Below, piece after piece: positions 45,928-52,787 of a DNA stretch of 64,000 nt. The stretch lies in the NCBI RefSeq assembly GCF_003323735.1, contig NZ_QOIM01000020.1:1-64000 (forward strand), in the 5' to 3' direction. Positions within the stretch are counted from its first letter, which is position 1. Each line of letters starts with the position of its first letter. The translations under genes were made by a program, and so were the position numbers. Source of the DNA: Streptomyces reniochalinae (lineage in GTDB: Bacteria; Actinomycetota; Actinomycetes; Streptomycetales; Streptomycetaceae). The notes beneath the pieces are model-generated. The model was not told the DNA's origin. It searched no databases and was given only the letters and a program-made list of their open reading frames with translations.

Positions 45928-47547
45928 ATGTCAGCGTCCGAGACCCCGCAGGCCGCAGGCCCGGCCGCCCTCCCCAAGGAGTCCGTACTCAGCGCCGCGC
46001 ACCGGCCGCTGACACTCGGCATCGTCTCCGTCGTCCTCCTCATCGCCTTCGAGGCGACCGCCGTGGGGACGGCGATGCCGCCGGCCGCCGACGAACTGGA
46101 CGGCATCTCCCTGTACGCGTACGCGTTCTCCGCGTTCTTCACGACCTCCATAGTCGGCATGGTCACCTCGGGGCAGTGGTGCGACCGGCGCGGGCCGCTG
46201 CCCCCGCTGGCCACCGGCATCGTGCTGTTCGCCGCGGGCCTGGTGCTCTCCGGTACGGCCGCCGCCATGTGGACCTTCGTGCTCGGCCGCGCCGTGCAGG
46301 GCGTCGGCGGCGGACTCGTGATCGTCGCGCTCTACGTGACCGTCAGCCGCGCCTACCCCGAACACCTGCGCCCCACCGTGATGGCGTCCTTCGCCGCCTC
46401 CTGGGTGGTGCCCTCCGTCGTCGGCCCGCTGATCTCGGGAACCGTCACCCAGCACCTCGGCTGGCGCTGGGTGTTCCTGGGCATCCCGGCGCTCGTCGTG
46501 GTGCCGCTGCTGGTGATGCTGCCGCCGCTCAGGCGCCGGGCCTCGGGGCCGCCCGGGGGCGCCGCGGCGCGTCCGGCGGCCGCCGGAGCCGGCAAGCCCG
46601 TCGACGGCGACGCGCGGCGCATCCGGCTCGCCCTCGCCGTCGCACTGGGCGCGGGGCTGCTCCAGTACGCGGGCCAGGACCGCAGCTGGATCGCCGCGGT
46701 GCCCGCCGCCGCGGGTGTCGCCCTGCTGGTGCCCTCCCTGCGGGTGCTGCTGCCGCGCGGGACCGCCCGCGCGGCGCGCGGTCTGCCCGCCGTCATCCTG
46801 CTGCGCGGCGTGGCCGCGGGGTCCTACGTCGTCGCCGAGAGCTTCGTCCCCCTGATGCTGGTCACCCAGCGCGGCCTGTCCGTGACGATGGCGGGGCTCA
46901 CCCTCGCCGCCGGCGGCGCCCTGTGGGCCCTGGGCTCCTTCGCCCAGTCGCGGCCCCGGATGGAACCCCACCGGCGCCGCCTCGTACGGCTCGGCATGGC
47001 CCTGGTCGTCGTCGGCATCGGGTACACACCGCTCGTGCTCGTCCACTCGGTGCCCGTGTGGACCCTCGCCGTCGCCATGGGAGTGGGCTGCTTCGGCATG
47101 GGACTGACGATCTCCTCGCTGAGCGTGCTGATGCTGCGTCTTTCCGCCCCCGAGGAGGCCGGCCGCAACTCCGCCGCGCTCCAGCTCTCCGACGGCCTGT
47201 CCAACGTGCTGCTGCTCGCGGTGACCGGCGCCCTCTTCGCCGCGCTCGGCGGCGGCTCCGTCACCGTCGGCGCGTCGGGACCGCACGGCGGGTCGGAGGC
47301 CGCGACGGCCGGCGAGCCCGGTGCGTTCGCCGCCGTGTACGCCGTCTCGGCGCTCGTCGCCCTGGCCGGGGTGTGGGTGGCGGGACGGCTCCGCCCCCGC
47401 GAGACCGCCGCCCCCGCCCCCGCCGCCGACGGCGGGGGCGGGGGCGGGGCCGGAGCCGGTGCCCAGCCGCGTCAGGCGGCGTCCGGGGAACGGCCGTCCG
47501 ACGGCGCGGCCGCGCCGACCGCCGTCCCCCTCGAACCGAACGGCTGA
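45928..47547 (+). CDS. MFS drug exporter, DHA2-like
   Basis: A 539-residue membrane protein with at least 12 hydrophobic segments. FEATAVGTAMPPAADEL in the first helix region and GRAVQGVGGGLVIVALYVTV (motif C-like) resemble the 14-helix proton antiporters that export drugs. The loop QWCDRRGP is a variant of the A motif. The last ~60 residues are Pro/Gly/Ala-rich. It is probably an exporter, substrate unknown. The ATG at 45928 has only AGGG upstream. It lies directly behind the miniature element. Confidence 0.86.
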   Translation: MSASETPQAAGPAALPKESVLSAAHRPLTLGIVSVVLLIAFEATAVGTAMPPAADELDGISLYAYAFSAFFTTSIVGMVTSGQWCDRRGPLPPLATGIVLFAAGLVLSGTAAAMWTFVLGRAVQGVGGGLVIVALYVTVSRAYPEHLRPTVMASFAASWVVPSVVGPLISGTVTQHLGWRWVFLGIPALVVVPLLVMLPPLRRRASGPPGGAAARPAAAGAGKPVDGDARRIRLALAVALGAGLLQYAGQDRSWIAAVPAAAGVALLVPSLRVLLPRGTARAARGLPAVILLRGVAAGSYVVAESFVPLMLVTQRGLSVTMAGLTLAAGGALWALGSFAQSRPRMEPHRRRLVRLGMALVVVGIGYTPLVLVHSVPVWTLAVAMGVGCFGMGLTISSLSVLMLRLSAPEEAGRNSAALQLSDGLSNVLLLAVTGALFAALGGGSVTVGASGPHGGSEAATAGEPGAFAAVYAVSALVALAGVWVAGRLRPRETAAPAPAADGGGGGGAGAGAQPRQAASGERPSDGAAAPTAVPLEPNG

Positions 47548-47605
47548 ACCCAAAGCCCGGAACCCGGCCCGACCCCCGTACCCAAATTCCGCTTATGGTG
47601 CGGTC

Positions 47606-48511
47606 ATGTTCGACTCGCGGCACATCCAGACCTTCCACGAAGTCGTGCGCGCGGGCTCCTACTCCGCCGCCGCCCGCGCCCTGGGCTACACCCAGCCCGC
47701 GATCACCCAGCAGATGAAGGCGCTGGAGCGGTCCGTGGGCACCCCGCTGTTCCTCCGCGTCGGGCGGACGATGCGGCTCACCGAAGCCGGCGAGACGCTC
47801 GCCCGGCACTCCGAGGTGATCCTGGAGAGCATCAGCACGGCCCAGCAGCAGATGGAGTCCCTCACCCGGCTGCGCGCCGGCAAGGTCACCGTCTGCTCCT
47901 TCCCCAGCGCCGGCGCCACGCTCGTCCCCGAGGCCCTCGCCGCACTGGCCGCCGAGCACCCCGGCATACGGGTCGAGCTGCGGGAGGAAGAGCCCCCCGA
48001 GTCGCTGCTGCGCGTCGTACGCGGCGAGTGCGACATCACCCTCGCCTTCACCTACCCCGGGCTGCGCGAACAGGTGCCCGAGGAGCTCGTCGAGATCCCC
48101 CTCCTGGAGGACCAGCTCACCGTCCTGCTCCCGGCCTGGCACCCCCTGGCCCGGCGCCGCGCCGTGAAACTCGACGCGCTGGCCGACGAGCGGTGGATCG
48201 CGGGGTGCCTGCGCTGCCGGACCAACTTCCTGCACGAGTGCGCCGAACTCGGCTTCGCGCCGAAGATCGCGTTCACCACCGACGACAACCTCGTGGTGCA
48301 GAGCCTGGTAGCCGAGGGTCTGGGCATCGCCATGGTGCCGGGGCTCGTCCTCTCCTTCCTCGTCCACGAGAAGGTCACAGGGCGCGCCCTCGACCCCGCG
48401 TCCCGGCGCCAGGTCTCCGCCTACGTGCTGCGCGAACACCTCCGCGTCCCGGCGACCGCACGCGTGCTGGACGCCCTCCGCCGGGCGGCTGACCGGCGCG
48501 TGGGCTGCTGA
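47606..48511 (+). CDS. LysR-family regulator of a sulfur module
   Basis: A 301-residue regulator. The helix-turn-helix is in SYSAAARALGYTQPAITQQM and continues KALERSVGTPLFLRV. The effector domain starts at ~90 (GKVTVCSFPSAGATLVPEAL). It lies upstream of a cysteine dioxygenase and a YeiH-type exporter in the same direction. In E. coli the LysR protein YeiE sits beside yeiH and responds to sulfite, so a sulfite or cysteine signal is the best inference here. No divergent target is present. Confidence 0.9.
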   Translation: MFDSRHIQTFHEVVRAGSYSAAARALGYTQPAITQQMKALERSVGTPLFLRVGRTMRLTEAGETLARHSEVILESISTAQQQMESLTRLRAGKVTVCSFPSAGATLVPEALAALAAEHPGIRVELREEEPPESLLRVVRGECDITLAFTYPGLREQVPEELVEIPLLEDQLTVLLPAWHPLARRRAVKLDALADERWIAGCLRCRTNFLHECAELGFAPKIAFTTDDNLVVQSLVAEGLGIAMVPGLVLSFLVHEKVTGRALDPASRRQVSAYVLREHLRVPATARVLDALRRAADRRVGC

Positions 48512-48619
48512 GCCCCGGCGCCGGGCCCCCGTGGCACCGCCCCACCCATAAGCGCCGCTGAGGGAAACCCCAAAGAACCGTCGTTGGACGCCGGGGAAAC
48601 CCGGCACGACGCTGCCCGT

Positions 48620-49189
48620 ATGACAGCGACGACGACCGAGACACCCACCCCCACGACGGAGCGCCTGCGCGCCCTCATCGCGGACGTGCGCGAGGCCGTC
48701 GGCCGGGGACTGCCGCCGGACGTGACCGCCTACCTGGTCGGGGAGAAACTCGCGCCCCACCTCGGCGCCGAGGGTCTGCTGACACCCGCCCAGTGCGAGC
48801 CCGACCCCGCCCACTACCGCCAGCACGTGCTGCACGCCGAGGGCGACGGCAGCTTCTCGCTCGTCGCCCTCGTGTGGCTGCCGGGGCAGGGCACCGCCGT
48901 CCACGACCACGTCTCCTGGTGCGTGACCGGCGTCCACCAGGGCGAGGAGCACGAGCGCCGCTACCGGCTGCTGCCCGCCGAGGCGGCGGGCGGCAGCGCC
49001 CGCCTCGTCGCCACCGAGGACGTCGTCAACCCGCTCGGCTCCGTGTGCGGGTTCGCGCCGCCCGGCGACATCCACCGGGTGTGGAACGGCTGCGACGGGC
49101 TCGCCGTCTCCCTGCACGTCTACGGCGCGGACATCTCGCGGCTCGGCAGCAGCGTGCGCCGCGTCTACGACCTGCCTGCCGACGCCTGA
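48620..49189 (+). CDS. Cysteine dioxygenase (cupin)
   Basis: A 189-residue non-haem iron enzyme that oxidises cysteine to cysteine sulfinate. The cupin metal motif HDHVSWCVTGVHQGEE gives His, His and later a His in PPGDIHRVWN. In bacterial type I enzymes a Cys-Tyr crosslink or its substitutes lie near Cys of SWC. Length matches bacterial forms. The ATG at 48620 has no clear ribosome site. Its stop overlaps the next start (TGATG), so it is coupled to the YeiH gene. Confidence 0.87.
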   Translation: MTATTTETPTPTTERLRALIADVREAVGRGLPPDVTAYLVGEKLAPHLGAEGLLTPAQCEPDPAHYRQHVLHAEGDGSFSLVALVWLPGQGTAVHDHVSWCVTGVHQGEEHERRYRLLPAEAAGGSARLVATEDVVNPLGSVCGFAPPGDIHRVWNGCDGLAVSLHVYGADISRLGSSVRRVYDLPADA

Positions 49190-50298
49190 TGGCCCTGCTG
49201 GGCCACCGCGCCGACGCGGGCGCCTCCCCGGCGTCGGCGGGATCGGCGGAGTCATCGGAACCGACCGGGTCACCGGGGGCGCGGTCTCCCGCGTCCCCGG
49301 CCAAAAACCGGGGGCCCAGCCGGCTGCCCGGGCTCGCCCTGGCGGCTCTCGGCGTCGTCGCCGCCTGGGCCGTGCACCTGCTGCTGCCCGCCGTGCCGGT
49401 GCTCACCGCGGCGGTCGTCCTCGGCATCGCCGCCGCCCACCTCCCCGGCGTACGCGGGCTCGTGCGCGGCGCCGCGCGCCCGGGGCTCACCCTCGCGGGC
49501 AAGCGCCTGATGCGGCTCGGCATCGTGCTGCTCGGCCTGGAGCTGAGCCTCGGTGACGTACTCGGCCTCGGCTGGACGACCGTCGCCATGGTCCTGTGCG
49601 TCGTCGCCGCGACCTTCGCCGGCACCGTCTGGCTCGGCCGCAGGCTCGGCCTGCGCGGCGACCAGCCCGTCCTCGTCGCGACCGGCTACTCGATCTGCGG
49701 CGCCTCCGCCATCGGCGCGGTCGGCGACGTACGCGGCAGCGAGGAGGAGGACGTCGCCACCTCGGTCGCCCTCGTCACCCTGTGCGGCACCCTCGCCATC
49801 GCCGTCCTGCCCGTGCTCCAGGCGCCGCTCGGCCTGGACGCGGACGAGTTCGGGCGCTGGGTCGGTGCCGGGGTCCACGACGTCGGACAGGTCGTCGCCA
49901 CCGCGCAGACGGCAGGGCCCACGGCGCTCGGCCAGGCCGTCCTCGTCAAGCTCCTCCGCGTCATGATGCTGGCCCCGCTCGTCGCCGCCACGGCTCTCGC
50001 CCTGCGGCAGCGCAGGAGGACACCCGCGGGGGCGAAACGGCCGCCGCTCGTGCCGCTGTTCGTCGTCGGCTTCCTCGCCCTGGTGGCGCTGCGCACCACC
50101 GGGTGGCTCCCGAACGCCGCCGTCGACGGTGCCGGGTGGCTCAGGGAAGTCCTGCTGGCCGCCGCGCTGTTCGGGCTCGGCAGCGCGGTGCACCTGCCGA
50201 CGCTGGCCAGGACCGGGGGCAGGGTGGCCGCCCTGGGCCTGTGCTCCTGGATCGTCGTCGCGGGCGCCTCCTACGGCGGCGTCCTGATCACCACCTGA
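49189..50298 (+). CDS. YeiH/UPF0324 family putative sulfite or sulfate exporter
   Basis: A 369-residue membrane protein with about ten hydrophobic segments after a Ser/Pro/Ala-rich N-terminus of ~45 residues. RLMRLGIVLLGLELSLGDVL, TGYSICGASAIGAVGDVRGS and GVHDVGQVVATAQTAG are the conserved parts of UPF0324. The first half is a repeat of the second in topology. It starts within the cysteine dioxygenase stop codon. Together they fit a route in which cysteine sulfinate breaks down to sulfite that must be expelled. Confidence 0.88.
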   Translation: MALLGHRADAGASPASAGSAESSEPTGSPGARSPASPAKNRGPSRLPGLALAALGVVAAWAVHLLLPAVPVLTAAVVLGIAAAHLPGVRGLVRGAARPGLTLAGKRLMRLGIVLLGLELSLGDVLGLGWTTVAMVLCVVAATFAGTVWLGRRLGLRGDQPVLVATGYSICGASAIGAVGDVRGSEEEDVATSVALVTLCGTLAIAVLPVLQAPLGLDADEFGRWVGAGVHDVGQVVATAQTAGPTALGQAVLVKLLRVMMLAPLVAATALALRQRRRTPAGAKRPPLVPLFVVGFLALVALRTTGWLPNAAVDGAGWLREVLLAAALFGLGSAVHLPTLARTGGRVAALGLCSWIVVAGASYGGVLITT

Positions 50299-50301
50299 GC
50301 C

Positions 50302-50371
50302 CCCACGGGCCGCGCCGTGAGCGGCGCCCTCCTCACACCAGCTGACCGCCCACGGGCCGCGCCGTGAGCGG
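50302..50371. repeat. 23-bp direct repeat between convergent genes
   Basis: A 23-base unit beginning CCCACGGGCCGCGCCGTGAG occurs identically at 50302-50324 and 50349-50371. It lies between the YeiH gene and the convergent molybdopterin subunit gene and ends 11 bases before the latter's stop. Each unit can form a small hairpin. Confidence 0.75.
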
Positions 50372-50381
50372 GTGACGGGAG

Positions 50382-52739
50382 TTATCCGCTCACGGCTGCC
50401 TGGGGCCGGATGGGCAGGCGGTTGACCGGCCGGCCCGTGGCGGCCCGCACCGCCGAGGCCACCGCCGCCGGCGCCGTGACGACCGGCACGGTCGAGGCGG
50501 CCTTCGCGCCGAACGGCGCGACGACGTCGCGCTCCTCGATCAGCTTCACGATCCGGATGTCGGGTGCGTCCAACGCCGTGGGCAGCGCGTAGGCCGTGAA
50601 GTCGGGGTGGCGCACCTGTCCCTTGGCGACGCGCAGGTGCTCGGTGAGCGCCGCGCCGATGCCCTGCGTGATCCCGGCCTCCAGCCTGGCCCGCAGCTGC
50701 CGGGGGTTGAGGACGGCTCCGACGTCCTGGGCGAGCGCGACCTCCACCACCCGCACGGAGCCGAGTTCGATGTCGACGTCGACGACGGCCCGTACGGCGG
50801 CGAAGGCGAGGCCGACGAACGCGTCTCCCTGCCCCCACGCGTCCAGCGGTTCGGTCGGATGGGGGCGGCACTGGGCGGTGGCCCACAGTTCCTTGCCCTC
50901 CAGCACCTCCGCGACCGTCGTCGAGAGGACACCGTCGTACGAGGTGATTTTCCCGTCCGCGACGCTCAGCAGTTCCGTGGACATGCCGAACTTGGCGGCC
51001 AGCGGCTGGAGCAGCTGCGTGCGCACCATCTTCGCCGCCCGTTCGACGGCTCCGCCCGACACCCAGGTGTGCCGGCCGCGGCCGCCCGCGCCGGACGGTG
51101 GCTGGTCGGTGTCGACGGAGGCCACGTGGACCTCGTCGATACCGAGGACGTCCTGCACGATCTGCCGGGCCAGCGTGTCGAATCCCTGCCCGGCCTCGAC
51201 GGCGGCGCACATCACCGTGGCGACGGGCCCGTTGACCTTCACCGTCGCCGTGGAGACCTCGTCGGTCCCCTCCGCGCCGAGCAGGTGCACCATGCCGAGC
51301 GCGTAGCCGACGCCGCGGCGGACGGCCGAGGGGTCGCCCGCGCCCTCGGGCCCGCCGGGCAGGAGCCAGTCCTCCTCGGGGGCGTCCTTGGGCAGCGGCG
51401 GCAGCGGCGCCTCGCGTACGGCGTCGAGCAGTTCGGCCACAGGGGCCGGGCAGGTCACCGTCTGGCCCGTGGGCAGCAGGTCGCCGGTGGCCAGCGCGTT
51501 GCGGGCCCGCACGTCGGCCGGGTCGAGCCCCAGCCGTTCGGCGAGCTTGTCCATCTGCCCCTCGTAGGCGGCGCACACCTGGAGTGAGCCCTCGCCGCGT
51601 ACGTGTCCTGACGGCGGGTTGTTGGTGCGCACCACCCAGCCGTCGATCACCGCGTGCGGCACGACGTAGGGACCGCACGCGAAGGAGACCGCGGTGGCCA
51701 GCGCGTCCGCGGACGTGTCGGCGTACGCGCCGCCGTCGAGCAGGATCTGCGCCTCGACCTTCACCAGCTTCCCCTCGCTGTCCGCGTGGTGGCGGTAGCG
51801 CAGGAGGGTGGGGTGGCGGTGGGTGTGGCTGAGGAAGGACTCCTCGCGGTTGAGGGCGATCTTCACCGGGCAGCCCGTGCGCATCGCCAGCAGCCCCAGC
51901 GGCACGTGGAGCCCGGCGTCCTCGCGGTCGCCCATGGCCCCCGGCACGCCGGTCACCACGACCTTGACCTGCTCCGGCGGCAGCCCGAAGCAGGCGGCGG
52001 CCAGGTCGCGGTCGGTGTGCGGGTCGGTGGTGGCGGTGTAGATCTCCACGCCGCCGTCCGGGCGGGGCACCGCGAGCGCCGCCTCGGCCCCGATCGGCGC
52101 CGGATCCTGGCGGCCGACCCGGTAGAGCCCTTCCACGACGACGTCCCCGGTCACGTCCGGATCGCCGTAGCGCAGCGGGATGTGGCGCAGCAGGTTGCCG
52201 TCCGGGTGCAGCGGTTCGGCCTCGAACGACTTCTCCGGGTCGGTGACGGGCTCCAGCACCTCGTACTCGACGGCGATGGCGGCGGCGGCCAGCCGTGCGG
52301 TGTCCGGGTGGTCGGCGGCGACGGCGGCGATGGGCTCGCCGTGGTAGCGCACCACGTCCCGGGCGAACGCGGGCTGGTCGGCGATCTTGCGCCCGTGCGC
52401 GGCGTCACCGGTGACGTCCGCGTGCGTGACCACGGCCTGGACGCCGGGCATCCCGGCGGCCTCCTCCGTGTCGATCGCCACGATGCGCGCGTGCGGGTGG
52501 GGCGAGCGGTGCACCGCGGCCCACAGCAGCCCGTCGGCCCACAGGTCGGCCGCGTACGGGAAGGTGCCCTGCGCCTTGGCGTAGGAGTCGGTGGGCAGCA
52601 CGGAGGCGCCCAAGCCGTGCGGCTCGGGCTCCGAACGCGCGCTCGGGGGCAGGGGAGTTCCCCCGGGGGGCGTCGCCGTCGCGGCGCCGGCGCCCGCGCC
52701 CTGCCCGGCGCCGGTGTGGCCGTCAGCCGTCTGAGTCAT
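50382..52739 (-). CDS. Molybdopterin subunit of a xanthine-dehydrogenase-family enzyme, active site degenerate
   Basis: A 785-residue large subunit of the molybdenum hydroxylase family. DSYAKAQGTFPYAADLWADG and PHARIVAID begin the first domain; VEAGQGFDTLARQIVQDVLG (molybdopterin site) is intact. Three positions differ from working enzymes. The region usually GGxFGGK is GAMGDREDAG, the region usually RGFGxPQ is RGEGSLQ, and the Glu that abstracts a proton (GAKGxGE) is replaced: GAKAAST, with Thr750 at its place. It is the last gene of the operon; AAGGCGG precedes the ATG. The substrate cannot be inferred. Confidence 0.85.
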   Translation of the reverse strand: MTQTADGHTGAGQGAGAGAATATPPGGTPLPPSARSEPEPHGLGASVLPTDSYAKAQGTFPYAADLWADGLLWAAVHRSPHPHARIVAIDTEEAAGMPGVQAVVTHADVTGDAAHGRKIADQPAFARDVVRYHGEPIAAVAADHPDTARLAAAAIAVEYEVLEPVTDPEKSFEAEPLHPDGNLLRHIPLRYGDPDVTGDVVVEGLYRVGRQDPAPIGAEAALAVPRPDGGVEIYTATTDPHTDRDLAAACFGLPPEQVKVVVTGVPGAMGDREDAGLHVPLGLLAMRTGCPVKIALNREESFLSHTHRHPTLLRYRHHADSEGKLVKVEAQILLDGGAYADTSADALATAVSFACGPYVVPHAVIDGWVVRTNNPPSGHVRGEGSLQVCAAYEGQMDKLAERLGLDPADVRARNALATGDLLPTGQTVTCPAPVAELLDAVREAPLPPLPKDAPEEDWLLPGGPEGAGDPSAVRRGVGYALGMVHLLGAEGTDEVSTATVKVNGPVATVMCAAVEAGQGFDTLARQIVQDVLGIDEVHVASVDTDQPPSGAGGRGRHTWVSGGAVERAAKMVRTQLLQPLAAKFGMSTELLSVADGKITSYDGVLSTTVAEVLEGKELWATAQCRPHPTEPLDAWGQGDAFVGLAFAAVRAVVDVDIELGSVRVVEVALAQDVGAVLNPRQLRARLEAGITQGIGAALTEHLRVAKGQVRHPDFTAYALPTALDAPDIRIVKLIEERDVVAPFGAKAASTVPVVTAPAAVASAVRAATGRPVNRLPIRPQAAVSG

Positions 52740-52787
52740 ACCGCCGCCTTCCTGTGCCCTTTCCGTGCGTGCGGGTCCCACGCCGCC

